In this document: one piece after another, positions 39,867 to 47,667 of the stretch
Layout: each line of letters begins with the position of its first letter
Position numbering within the stretch: the first letter of the stretch is position 1
DNA from: an uncultured bacterium
GTDB taxonomy: Bacteria > Bacillota > Clostridia > Lachnospirales > Lachnospiraceae
Direction of reading: 5' to 3'
Assembly (NCBI GenBank): GCA_945828315.1
Contig: CALZQA010000009.1
Coordinates: 1-48,663 of the forward strand
Length of the DNA stretch: 48,663 nucleotides
Notes under the pieces: model-generated
Seen by the model: only the letters and a program-made list of their open reading frames with translations
Told to the model about the DNA's origin: nothing
Databases searched by the model: none
Position numbers and translations under genes: made by a program

Positions 39867-41699
39867 ATGATAGGAAAACGTTATGATCACGGACAAAAAC
39901 GGACAGCGCGGGTTCTGACATCCATCGCGGTGGCATGTGTGCTGGCAGCATTGGCGGTTGTACCGTCCTTTGCAGCAACTGCTCGCGCGACAACGATGAA
40001 GCTGGAAAAAACGGAAGGCACTGCGACGCTGAAAACGCAGAACGGAACTGTGCGCAAGATTTCAAACGGGATGCATCTTTACAGTGGCAATACCCTTGCA
40101 ACCGCAGCATCCAGCTATGCCTATGTCAGTCTGGACGGCACAAAAGCAGTCAAGCTGGGCCAAAACTCCTCCACGACCGTGCGCCAGAGCGGCAAACAGC
40201 TGGAACTTTTGGTAAAGAGCGGACAGTTGTTCTTTAACGTCAGCGAAAAACTGACCCAAAAAGAAAGCTTAAACATCCGCACTTCCTCCATGGTAGCCGG
40301 AATCCGCGGAACCTGCGGAGTCGTAGAAAAAGTAAATTCGTCCAAGTCAAAGCTGTACCTGATCGAAGGACAGGTGACACTGGGCAATGGTGAAAACGCA
40401 GTGACCGTGCAAGGCGGACAGACAGCAACGGTCATACTCCGCCCGAAGGACGAAACCGGTGCGAGTGGCGGTTCGGGCGATAGCGGTAACACGGAAAAAG
40501 ACATGGAGCAGAAGGTCTACGTAGAGAAATTGACGGAGACAAACGTGCCCATTTTCGCCATCACGGAGATTTTAAGCGACCCTGTCCTTCAGCGGAAAAT
40601 CGAGGCAACAACCGAACTGAAGATCAAAAAGTTAGAGGAAGTATTAGAAGAGAGCCAGAATCCGGAGGGAACCGAAGAGGAAAAAGAAGAGGAGCAGAAA
40701 CCGGAAGAAACGACATCATCCGGCGGAAGTTATGGCGGAAGCTCCGGTGGAGGCAGTACCGGAGAGGAGTCAAGTGACCCGCAGCCTATAGAGACAGAGA
40801 CGACTTTGAGCGGAAGCGATGTGACGGTGGAAAAAATTAATGAGGCGTTTACTACAGGCGATTACGATACAGTAACACTGACTGCAGATGTGAATGAGGA
40901 TAGTATAGAATCAGAGATTGGCATAGATTCTGTGGAGATCCCGAAAAATAAGAAATTGGTTGTTGGATCGAATCTAATGTTGTATGCAGATACAATTACT
41001 GTAGGTACTGGTGGTGCGCTGGTTATCGATGAAGGCGGTTTACTTAATAACAGAGGGACCCTCACAAACAACGGAACATTTGAAAACAGCGGAACATTTG
41101 AAAACGGAGGAACAATCACAAATAGCGAAACCGGAACATTTACAAACAGCGGAACACTTGATAATACAGGCACAATCAATAACAGTGGGTCGATTACAAA
41201 TGATGGCACAATAACGGATACCGGAGAAGGCATCATACTGGAAACCGGCAGTACACTCACAAACAATAATAAAATAACAGGCAACATTACATTGTCGGAC
41301 CAAAGCGAGCTCATAAATAACCAAAATTGCACCATTACAGGTGGTATTACACTGGGAAGCGGCAGCACGCTTACAAATAGTGGAAAGATTACCGGAAGTG
41401 GAGATCCAGTTATCTCTTTGAATGGCGGAAAACTCATATTAGGCGAAACAGGTGGTTCATCAAATGGAAGCATTGAAAATACGGGAACAGGGTACACAAT
41501 AGCTGTGGCAGAGAATCCAAAATCAACCATTACGTGGAATGATACAAGTATTATAATTTATTCTTCCAGCGATTTGGATCATGCGATACAAGGTTTGACA
41601 AAAGAGGATGATTTCGTTGTGCCGGCTAATTTGGAGTTTAGCCCGCAGCAGGGACTTGCATGGGACGAAGATCTCAAAACGCTCCGGTTTCAGCTATAG
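39867..41699 (+). CDS. Secreted FecR-domain protein with repetitive tail, copy 1
   Basis: A 610-residue exported protein. The signal peptide (about 1-36) ends SFA-ATA. A FecR domain (about 40-195) contains GNTLATAASSYAYVSLDG, GIRGTCGVVE and VQGGQTATV. Next come a helical segment, a Glu-rich region and a Gly/Ser linker (about 205-300). The tail (about 310-600) is built of short repeats such as LTNNGTFENSGTFENGG, typical of beta-solenoids in surface proteins. No anchor motif (LPxTG) was seen. Base use changes at about 40850: the tail is richer in A/T and ATA codons than the FecR part. AAAGGAG precedes the ATG; it probably continues the MBL/HD-GYP operon. Confidence 0.85.
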   Translation: MIGKRYDHGQKRTARVLTSIAVACVLAALAVVPSFAATARATTMKLEKTEGTATLKTQNGTVRKISNGMHLYSGNTLATAASSYAYVSLDGTKAVKLGQNSSTTVRQSGKQLELLVKSGQLFFNVSEKLTQKESLNIRTSSMVAGIRGTCGVVEKVNSSKSKLYLIEGQVTLGNGENAVTVQGGQTATVILRPKDETGASGGSGDSGNTEKDMEQKVYVEKLTETNVPIFAITEILSDPVLQRKIEATTELKIKKLEEVLEESQNPEGTEEEKEEEQKPEETTSSGGSYGGSSGGGSTGEESSDPQPIETETTLSGSDVTVEKINEAFTTGDYDTVTLTADVNEDSIESEIGIDSVEIPKNKKLVVGSNLMLYADTITVGTGGALVIDEGGLLNNRGTLTNNGTFENSGTFENGGTITNSETGTFTNSGTLDNTGTINNSGSITNDGTITDTGEGIILETGSTLTNNNKITGNITLSDQSELINNQNCTITGGITLGSGSTLTNSGKITGSGDPVISLNGGKLILGETGGSSNGSIENTGTGYTIAVAENPKSTITWNDTSIIIYSSSDLDHAIQGLTKEDDFVVPANLEFSPQQGLAWDEDLKTLRFQL

Positions 41700-41799
41700 T
41701 TAATTGAAACAAATACCGCAATCTCTTGTTCCGCAATAGATCAGGTAAGCCCTATGAAACCCTGAAGGCAGGGAGCATAACACAAATGACAATCACACA

Positions 41800-41828
41800 T
41801 TGTCATTTTGGCAAGAATATGCTATACT
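41800..41828 (+). promoter_or_regulatory. Promoter of toxin cassette 1
   Basis: -35 TTGTCA (41800-41805), 17 bp, -10 TATACT (41823-41828). The mRNA would start near 41835. Its leader folds into CAAGCCAC (41828-41835) / GTGGCTTG (41856-41863) with an inner GCAA/TTGC stem. The same boxes occur in cassette 2. Confidence 0.8.
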
Positions 41829-41896
41829 CAAGCCACGGAGCAATCGTGTTGCAGGGTGGCTTGACCTTCATTCTACACAGAATGGGGGTGGTGCGC

Positions 41897-41986
41897 ATGA
41901 AGAACAGATTTAGCTTTAATGACTTGATGCAGTTCGGATTATTTTTACTTGCACTACTGACCTTCATATATATGATCAGTCAATAA
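41897..41986 (+). CDS. Holin-like small hydrophobic toxin, copy 1 (type I TA)
   Basis: A 29-residue peptide: a short polar N-terminus, then one membrane helix with the core DLMQFGLFLLALLTF, which matches the putative holin-like toxin family of Firmicutes (TxpA/BsrG-like type I toxins). Such peptides insert in the cytoplasmic membrane. The start is ATG 41897, with GGGGGTGG (41884-41891) as ribosome-binding site. An in-frame ATG at 41882 precedes that site and would add five residues. The open frame reaching back to 41726 starts before the promoter and is not real. The SD can pair with CCACCC at 42013-42018 in the mRNA 3' part, a common way to delay toxin translation. Confidence 0.8.
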   Translation: MKNRFSFNDLMQFGLFLLALLTFIYMISQ

Positions 41987-42002
41987 GCAGTACATAAAAA
42001 GC

Positions 42003-42055
42003 GTAGAAAAAACCACCCTTGAACTTTGACCGAGCGATAGGGTGGCATTTTCTAC
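42003..42055. terminator. Bidirectional terminator stem of cassette 1
   Basis: GTAGAAAAAACCACCCT (42003-42019) pairs with AGGGTGGCATTTTCTAC (42039-42055). On the minus strand CCACCCT...AGGGTGG is followed by TTTTTT, an excellent terminator for the antisense RNA. On the plus strand the tail is only CATTTTCT, so the toxin mRNA may read through to a second weak hairpin near 42072-42102. Confidence 0.8.
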
Positions 42056-42097
42056 ATCCAATTTAATAGGTCAACCCCTTGTGGGCGGTTGTTCCTT
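42006..42097 (-). ncRNA. Antisense RNA antitoxin, copy 1
   Basis: A minus-strand transcription unit inside the cassette. Promoter: -35 TTGCAT (42132-42127), 17 bp, -10 TATATT (42109-42104). Start near 42097; end at the TTTTTT after the stem at 42045-42013, giving about 92 nt. It is complementary to the 3' untranslated part of the toxin mRNA, the arrangement of RatA/TxpA and SR4/BsrG. It has no ORF. It also contains CCACCCT and GGTCAA, which could pair with the toxin SD (GGGTGG) and leader (TTGACC). The exact ends are inferred from promoter and terminator only. Confidence 0.75.
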
Positions 42098-42103
42098 TTC
42101 TTA

Positions 42104-42132
42104 AATATAGCACAGCAAGCTGCTTTATGCAA
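42104..42132 (-). promoter_or_regulatory. Promoter of antisense RNA 1
   Basis: TTGCAT-17-TATATT on the minus strand. The equivalent boxes of cassette 2 (TTGCGC-17-TATATT, 45734-45706) keep the spacing although the flanking sequence differs, which supports function. Confidence 0.78.
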
Positions 42133-42172
42133 GCGGTACAAAATAAAGAATAAAAAAAGCGGAGGAAATCTT

Positions 42173-45100
42173 ATGAGACGCAAAAAGATAAATCTGAAAG
42201 CAATCGTGTGTGCGTTGATGTCGGGTGCAATGATCATGGCATCTGTGGCCCCCGCATCAGCGGCAACCGCCCGTGCCACGACCATGAAATTGGAAAAAAT
42301 AGAAGGAACCGTGACGCTGAAAACGCAGAATGGGTCAGCGCGTAAGATCACCAAAGGAATGCGTCTCTATAACGGAAACACTTTGGCAACCGCAAAGTAC
42401 AGCTATGCCCATATCAGTCTCGACAGCACAAAAGCCGTCAAGCTGGATCAGAGTTCATCTGCAACACTCCGCCAGAGCGGAAAGCAGCTGGAACTGCTCG
42501 TAAAGAGCGGAAAACTGTTTTTTAATGTGAGCAGTCCGTTGACCGAAAAGGAAGATATGAATATCCGTACTTCCACGATGGTAACCGGAATCCGTGGAAC
42601 ATGCGGCGCTGTTGAGTATGTAGATGTCAATAAATCCAAACTGTATTTGATCGAAGGGCAGGTAACGCTTGGATCTGGTGATAACGCGACAACCGTGTAC
42701 GGCGGACAGACTGCGACCGTTGTATTACAACCGAAACAAGAGACAGGCGGCTCCGAACAGCCGGGCGGTGAAAACAAACCGGGAGAATCCGGCGAGACAG
42801 ATAAAGAAATGGAACAGAAGGTCATGGTAGAAACCCTGACTGAGGAACAGATTCCGCCTGTGGCACTTCAGGAGATCGTTGCAGATCCGATTCTTCAGGC
42901 AAAGATTGAGCAGACCACCAAATTAAAGATCGAAAAGATCGAGGAAGCGCTGGAACAGTTCGAAAAGGAAGAAGCAGAGCGCATCGAGCAGGAAAAGGCA
43001 GAGCAGGAGAACGAAGAGGAAAAGGATCAAGAAGAACAGGACGAGAAAAAAGAGGATGAGAGTACGACATCATCTGGCGGAGGTTCCTATACGCCAAGTA
43101 CACCTGTTATAACAGAAACCACACTTAGTGGTACAGTTACTCCGGGAGCAATTGAAGCAGCATTCCAGGATTATCAGCGTGTACACATTGGTGCAGATGC
43201 AACTATGGTTTTTTCTGCAAATGATACGCTTACGATTCCGGGCGGGAAGATGCTTCACATCTGGGGCAAAAAAGAGATTCCGACAACAACGACGATTACG
43301 GTTGGTGATGGTACAACACAGGGGTTATTGTGTATAGTTGAATCGGCTTCATTTACAGCCGGAACGATCAATGTGCTGGCAAATAGTCGTCTGGAGGATC
43401 ACGGAACATTGATTTGTGCGAGTGTGGATGGTGGAGCAAGTACCACACTCATAAACAATAAAGAATTGACAGTAAATGGAACTATGCATCTGTCAAATGG
43501 CGCTATATATGAGAATCATGGAACCCTGACTGGAAATAATCTGACAAGTGATGGTGGAGCAACGATTAAGAATACAAGCCTTATAAGTCTGAGTGGTGTA
43601 TATACCTCGACGGGAACAGACACTTACGGCGATACTGAAGAGGCTTTGCTAATCAGCACAAATACATCAACAGGAATGCCGACAGGAAATCAAAATGGAA
43701 GTTTACTTATGTCGGCAGGTAATTCGTATTATTATGCGAGGAGTATAAATCAACTCGTGCGGGAAAATATGAAGATTGCCGGAACAGGAGTGACCTGGCA
43801 ATTTGCAAAGAATGCAGAAATTTCCGCAGGAGATACGGTTGAGTTCGCTGATTTTAATGCAAATATGTATGGCAATGAACTTCAAATATTGGGTGAATTG
43901 ACTTTATCAGGGTCAACCAATATTACGGGAACCGGAAGTGCAACTGTTCGCTTGAAGTCAGGGGGCAAGCTGATCCTAAGTGGTGAAAGTACAAGTAGTG
44001 TTATCGGAAATATGGGTAGTGGATCTGCGGTTGTTTCCGACGGAGGAACATTTGAGTGGAATGATATAGGGTGTTATATTGCCGGCGAAACTGTTTCAGC
44101 AGCGATTGCGTCAGCAAAATCTTCTGACAGTAATACGAGGGCAGAGCTACCATCTTGGGTTACAGTCAAAACAGGTTATGTGCCAATATGGACCGGAAGT
44201 CAGATCCAATTGCAAATACCGGAAATATTTACAAGCGGTAACGTAACAGTTGATGAACTGAATCTTTCGCTGAGTACGAACCAGACAGTTACATTCGGTT
44301 CGGAGGCAAAAATTACGTTGCGTTCAGGGGATAAAGTTACAGTGCCGAATGGAAAAACTTTAGATGTACAAGCTAAGATAACAGAGATCACGGGCGGATA
44401 CGCATATGGGTTTAACATGCTGCCGGGATCAGTTTTAGACTTAGAGGATGGTGCAACCTTAAAAGTAACCAATACCGTAGGCATGAACGGAACGATAAAT
44501 GTTGGGAACAATGCCGCTGTGTTGGTGGAGGACAATGGAAAGCTTCAGGCAGATGCGATAAATCTGGCGGCTGGAAGCAAGATCACAAATCATGGAACAA
44601 TTGACGGAGGAAAGATTACGAGCGCAGGAAGTTCCTGCATCGTAAATTGCAGTTTGATAAAACTGACAGCTGCTTATACCATAACAGGAACTTCCGAAGA
44701 TGAATATCAAGGCAACGAAGACAGTGCAGTAGTCTCTGGTCAGGAATCGACAGCAATGCCGGGTGATTCATTACTTGCAGTGAATAGTGATCAAAGTATG
44801 TATTGTTATGCCAGCCAGTTAAATGCAAATGTGGCTGCTTATATGAATGATAGTACATGGACGTTCTCAAAGGATGCTATTGTGCCATCCACTGAAAATG
44901 GAATCACATTAACAAATTTCAATGCTGATTTGGGAGCATATAAACTTCAAGTACAAGGAACGCTGACTTTGACAGGCACGGTATCAATTTCCGGCGAGGG
45001 ATCCCAAACGAGTGATGGCAACGATCAATGCGCGGTGATTTACTTAACAGGAAGCGGAATACTAAATTTTGATGAAAAAGTAAGTGGAACTATAAGCAAC

Positions 45101-45349
45101 ATTAGTAAATTAGAAAATTACTATGTAATAGCTGCAGATACTACTGTACAAAATGCGCGAGAACGTGTGAACTGGTTGAGTGCATCCCTTTCGATTACGA
45201 CAGGAACACAAAAAGTACAATATACGATACAGGGAATAAAGAGTACGGCAGATAGCACTGGGATAACAGCTCCGTCATATCTGAAATTGCCGGATAACGT
45301 TACTCTGCAATTCCAGAACGGAACACTTAGTTTTCCGATTCAAGATTAG
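42173..45349 (+). CDS. Secreted FecR-domain protein with duplicated tail, copy 2
   Basis: A 1058-residue exported paralogue of copy 1. The signal peptide is 1-30 (ASA-ATA) and the FecR domain about 34-190 is very close to copy 1 (ATARATTMKLEK and GIRGTCGAVEY). A Glu/Lys/Gln-rich coiled segment (about 255-310) and a Gly/Ser linker follow. The tail (about 325-1058) is two related modules of about 350 residues; compare WQFAKNAEISAGDTVEFADFN with WTFSKDAIVPSTENGITLTNFN. No wall-sorting motif was found. The start is ATG 42173 with GGAGG at 42161-42165; the longer frame from 42089 covers the antisense promoter. I see no clear promoter of its own; readthrough from the toxin promoter or the upstream operon may supply it. 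Confidence 0.85.
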   Translation: MRRKKINLKAIVCALMSGAMIMASVAPASAATARATTMKLEKIEGTVTLKTQNGSARKITKGMRLYNGNTLATAKYSYAHISLDSTKAVKLDQSSSATLRQSGKQLELLVKSGKLFFNVSSPLTEKEDMNIRTSTMVTGIRGTCGAVEYVDVNKSKLYLIEGQVTLGSGDNATTVYGGQTATVVLQPKQETGGSEQPGGENKPGESGETDKEMEQKVMVETLTEEQIPPVALQEIVADPILQAKIEQTTKLKIEKIEEALEQFEKEEAERIEQEKAEQENEEEKDQEEQDEKKEDESTTSSGGGSYTPSTPVITETTLSGTVTPGAIEAAFQDYQRVHIGADATMVFSANDTLTIPGGKMLHIWGKKEIPTTTTITVGDGTTQGLLCIVESASFTAGTINVLANSRLEDHGTLICASVDGGASTTLINNKELTVNGTMHLSNGAIYENHGTLTGNNLTSDGGATIKNTSLISLSGVYTSTGTDTYGDTEEALLISTNTSTGMPTGNQNGSLLMSAGNSYYYARSINQLVRENMKIAGTGVTWQFAKNAEISAGDTVEFADFNANMYGNELQILGELTLSGSTNITGTGSATVRLKSGGKLILSGESTSSVIGNMGSGSAVVSDGGTFEWNDIGCYIAGETVSAAIASAKSSDSNTRAELPSWVTVKTGYVPIWTGSQIQLQIPEIFTSGNVTVDELNLSLSTNQTVTFGSEAKITLRSGDKVTVPNGKTLDVQAKITEITGGYAYGFNMLPGSVLDLEDGATLKVTNTVGMNGTINVGNNAAVLVEDNGKLQADAINLAAGSKITNHGTIDGGKITSAGSSCIVNCSLIKLTAAYTITGTSEDEYQGNEDSAVVSGQESTAMPGDSLLAVNSDQSMYCYASQLNANVAAYMNDSTWTFSKDAIVPSTENGITLTNFNADLGAYKLQVQGTLTLTGTVSISGEGSQTSDGNDQCAVIYLTGSGILNFDEKVSGTISNISKLENYYVIAADTTVQNARERVNWLSASLSITTGTQKVQYTIQGIKSTADSTGITAPSYLKLPDNVTLQFQNGTLSFPIQD

Positions 45350-45407
45350 CGGCTGCAGGCAAATATCTGATGAATAGTCTCTTGCGGGGAGAATGGGAAA
45401 ATACACA

Positions 45408-45436
45408 TTGTAGAAAACAAAAAGATATGCTATACT
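45408..45436 (+). promoter_or_regulatory. Promoter of toxin cassette 2
   Basis: -35 TTGTAG (45408-45413), 17 bp, -10 TATACT (45431-45436). Spacing and -10 are the same as in cassette 1, the -35 box slightly weaker. Confidence 0.75.
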
Positions 45437-45504
45437 CAAGCCACGGAGCAATCGTGTTGCAGGGTGGCTTGACCTTCATTCCAAAGAGGATGGGGGTGGT
45501 GCAC

Positions 45505-45591
45505 ATGAAGAACAAATTCAGTTTTAACGACTTGATGCAGTTCGGAATATTTTTGCTTGCGCTACTGACCTTCATATATATGATTAGGTAG
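45505..45591 (+). CDS. Holin-like small hydrophobic toxin, copy 2 (type I TA)
   Basis: A 28-residue peptide differing from copy 1 by Arg4 to Lys, Leu15 to Ile and a shorter end (MIR instead of MISQ). All changes are conservative and the hydrophobic helix is kept, which suggests selection on the peptide. The start is ATG 45505 with GGGGGTGG (45492-45499) upstream. The in-frame ATG at 45490 is also conserved but precedes the ribosome-binding site. CCACCC at 45616-45621 could mask the SD as in copy 1. Confidence 0.8.
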   Translation: MKNKFSFNDLMQFGIFLLALLTFIYMIR

Positions 45592-45605
45592 TACATGAAA
45601 AAAGT

Positions 45606-45658
45606 GTAGAAAAAACCACCCTTGAACTTTGACCGAGTGACAGGGTGGAAATTTCTAC
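45606..45658. terminator. Bidirectional terminator stem of cassette 2
   Basis: GTAGAAAAAACCACCCT (45606-45622) pairs with AGGGTGGAAATTTCTAC (45642-45658). The minus-strand reading ends in TTTTTT; the plus-strand tail AAATTTCT is weak. Confidence 0.78.
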
Positions 45659-45699
45659 AATCACAATATAGGTCAACCCCTTGTGGGCGGTTGCTCCTT
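45609..45699 (-). ncRNA. Antisense RNA antitoxin, copy 2
   Basis: Promoter on the minus strand: -35 TTGCGC (45734-45729), 17 bp, -10 TATATT (45711-45706). Start near 45699 and end at the T-run after the 45648-45616 stem, about 91 nt. It overlaps the 3' end of the toxin 2 mRNA. It differs from antisense 1 at several positions, mostly outside the stem, so cross-regulation between the two copies is plausible. Confidence 0.75.
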
Positions 45700-45773
45700 T
45701 TCTTGAATATAACACATAAAACTGGTTTGCGCAAGCGTTGCAAATGAAAACGACAAAAATACGGGAGCAGATC

Positions 45774-47612
45774 ATGAAACGAAAACAACCTACATCACAA
45801 AGATCCGCCATCTGGCGCACCCTCCTCGCGGGCATGCTCGCCGCGGCGCTCTTTGCAGGCATCTGTGCATCGAACATCATGTATGCACAGGATACATACG
45901 TGGCGGATGCGCTCTATCAGCAGGCAACGCCGCAGGACGGGCAGATCGTGCTGATCAATCTGGATCAGAAGAGTCTGGATGCCCTCGGACCGTTTCAGTC
46001 CTGGGGCAGAGCGCTCATGGGCGATGTCATCAATATGCTGAATCAGGATCCGGAAGCAGCACCGGCGGTCATTGCATTGGACGTGCTCTACGTCGGAGAA
46101 TCTGATGACCCGGAGGGCGATTCCTACCTGGCGGAAGCCTGCGCAAACAGCTGCCCGGTGGTGGTGGCATGCGCCGGAACCTTCGGCTCCCAGCTTGTGG
46201 AGAACGAGGACGGCAGCTTTTACATGGACGATTATGCGCTGATCGCCTTTGATGAACCGTACGAAGAATTGAAAAATGCTACCTGGCAGGGACACATCAA
46301 CTCCATGTTCGATGCCGATGGTGTCCTTCGACACGGAATCTGGCAGATCGATCTGCCGGACGGAGAGGAGATTCCTTCCTTCCACAGACAGATTTATGAG
46401 CTTTATTGTGAGCAGACCGGACAGAAGGCATCAACGGTTCCGATAACGGACAGTGAGCATCGCTATTACATCCCGTTTCAGGGCGAGCCGGGCGCATACA
46501 GCGACGGCTACGGTGTGATCGACCTGTTGAACGGAGAGATCGACCCGTCGGCCTATGCCGGAAAGATCGTGCTGATCGGACCCTATGCGGCAGGCATGCA
46601 GGACGATTTCGCGACAGCCATCGACCACGCCGGAAAAATGTACGGCATTGAATATCAGGCAAACATGATCGACGCACTGATCCATGGACAGACCAAACGG
46701 GAGGTGGGACGCGCACCGCAGGTACTGGCGGTATTTATCGTGACGATTCTCTGGGCGCTGCTCTTTACCAACCGCAGACTGCGCACGGCAGTCATCGGAT
46801 GGATCGTCACGGTGGCAGGCTACATCGTCATCTGTATCGCAGCATATAAAAACGGCATTGTATTATCGCCGCTGTACATACCTTTGTTTGTGACGATCCT
46901 GTTTGTATGCAGTATTGCATTCAGCTATCTTCGCGCCGCATTGGAAAAACGCCGCGTGACAGCGACGTTCCAGCGCTATGTGGCACCGGAGATCGTGGCG
47001 GAGCTCTTAAAAGAAGGCTCCGACGCAGTAGGGCTCGGTGGAAAACTGTGCAACATCGCAGTGCTCTTTGTGGATATCCGTGGATTTACGACGATGTCAG
47101 AAGTGCTGGAGCCGGAGGAGATCGTACAGATCCTAAACCGTTATCTGACACTGACCAGCACCTGCATTTTTGAGAACAGCGGTACACTGGATAAATTTGT
47201 CGGCGACTGTACGATGGCATTCTGGGGTGCACCGTTACCGCAGGAGGACAGCATTTACAAGGCAGTGAAGACGGCCTTTGACATGATCGAGCGCTCGGCG
47301 GCGCTGGAAAAGGAATTGGAAGAAAAATTTGGCAGAACCGTCAGCTTCGGTGTCGGCGTCCATTATGGTCCGGCAGTCGTCGGAAACATCGGAGCACCAA
47401 ACCGGATGGACTACACAGCCATCGGAGATACGGTCAACACGGCGGCAAGACTGGAGGCAAATGCACCGGGCGGCTGTATTTATGTGAGCCATGCGGTGGC
47501 GGAAGCGCTCGCCGGACGTGTGAGGTTCACTTCGCTGGGTGATACCGTTCCGCTGAAAGGAAAGGCAGCAGGATTTGAAGTGCTGCGCGCCGAAGAACTG
47601 CTGGAGAAATAA
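45774..47612 (+). CDS. CHASE2-domain class III adenylate cyclase
   Basis: A 612-residue membrane receptor cyclase. An N-terminal helix (about 14-38) is followed by an extracytoplasmic CHASE2 sensor domain (about 40-315), three membrane helices (about 316-395), and a class III cyclase domain (about 425-600). Metal Asp residues are in VLFVDIRGFTT (Asp434) and DKFVGDCTMAFWG (Asp478). Lys474 and Thr548 fit adenine choice, and GDTVNTAARLE carries the transition-state Asn555. It should make cAMP in response to an external signal. The start is ATG 45774 with GGGAG 6 bp upstream; an in-frame start at 45738 would overlap the antisense promoter. CHASE2 cyclases are often found with FecR-domain proteins, as here. 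Confidence 0.92.
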   Translation: MKRKQPTSQRSAIWRTLLAGMLAAALFAGICASNIMYAQDTYVADALYQQATPQDGQIVLINLDQKSLDALGPFQSWGRALMGDVINMLNQDPEAAPAVIALDVLYVGESDDPEGDSYLAEACANSCPVVVACAGTFGSQLVENEDGSFYMDDYALIAFDEPYEELKNATWQGHINSMFDADGVLRHGIWQIDLPDGEEIPSFHRQIYELYCEQTGQKASTVPITDSEHRYYIPFQGEPGAYSDGYGVIDLLNGEIDPSAYAGKIVLIGPYAAGMQDDFATAIDHAGKMYGIEYQANMIDALIHGQTKREVGRAPQVLAVFIVTILWALLFTNRRLRTAVIGWIVTVAGYIVICIAAYKNGIVLSPLYIPLFVTILFVCSIAFSYLRAALEKRRVTATFQRYVAPEIVAELLKEGSDAVGLGGKLCNIAVLFVDIRGFTTMSEVLEPEEIVQILNRYLTLTSTCIFENSGTLDKFVGDCTMAFWGAPLPQEDSIYKAVKTAFDMIERSAALEKELEEKFGRTVSFGVGVHYGPAVVGNIGAPNRMDYTAIGDTVNTAARLEANAPGGCIYVSHAVAEALAGRVRFTSLGDTVPLKGKAAGFEVLRAEELLEK

Positions 47613-47667
47613 AACGGTAACCATTGAAAAATATAGAGGTACATGACATGAAAATGAGGAGGAGACA

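Larger units (their letters stand above)
41817..42109. repeat. Toxin-antitoxin cassette, copy 1 of a dispersed repeat
   Basis: This 293-bp block recurs at 45425-45711 in the same orientation with most positions identical by eye. Conserved parts are the toxin promoter -10, the leader hairpin, the 28-29 codon ORF, the CCACCC/GGGTGG terminator stem and the antisense promoter. Each copy lies directly after a fecR gene. Confidence 0.92.
45425..45711. repeat. Toxin-antitoxin cassette, copy 2 of a dispersed repeat
   Basis: The second copy (287 bp) of the block at 41817-42109, in the same direction, directly after fecR copy 2 and before the cyclase gene. Leader, toxin ORF, terminator stem and antisense promoter are kept; linker bases vary. 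Confidence 0.92.

Noticed and set aside
40862-41530. 222-codon minus-strand ORF in the fecR tail
   Set aside because: It is low-complexity, rich in Pro, Val and Ser, and arises from the repetitive tail on the opposite strand; no ribosome-binding site or family match.
41726-41986. 86-codon ORF as the toxin gene
   Set aside because: It starts upstream of the clear TATACT promoter, has no ribosome-binding site, and only its last 29 codons are conserved in cassette 2 with an SD.
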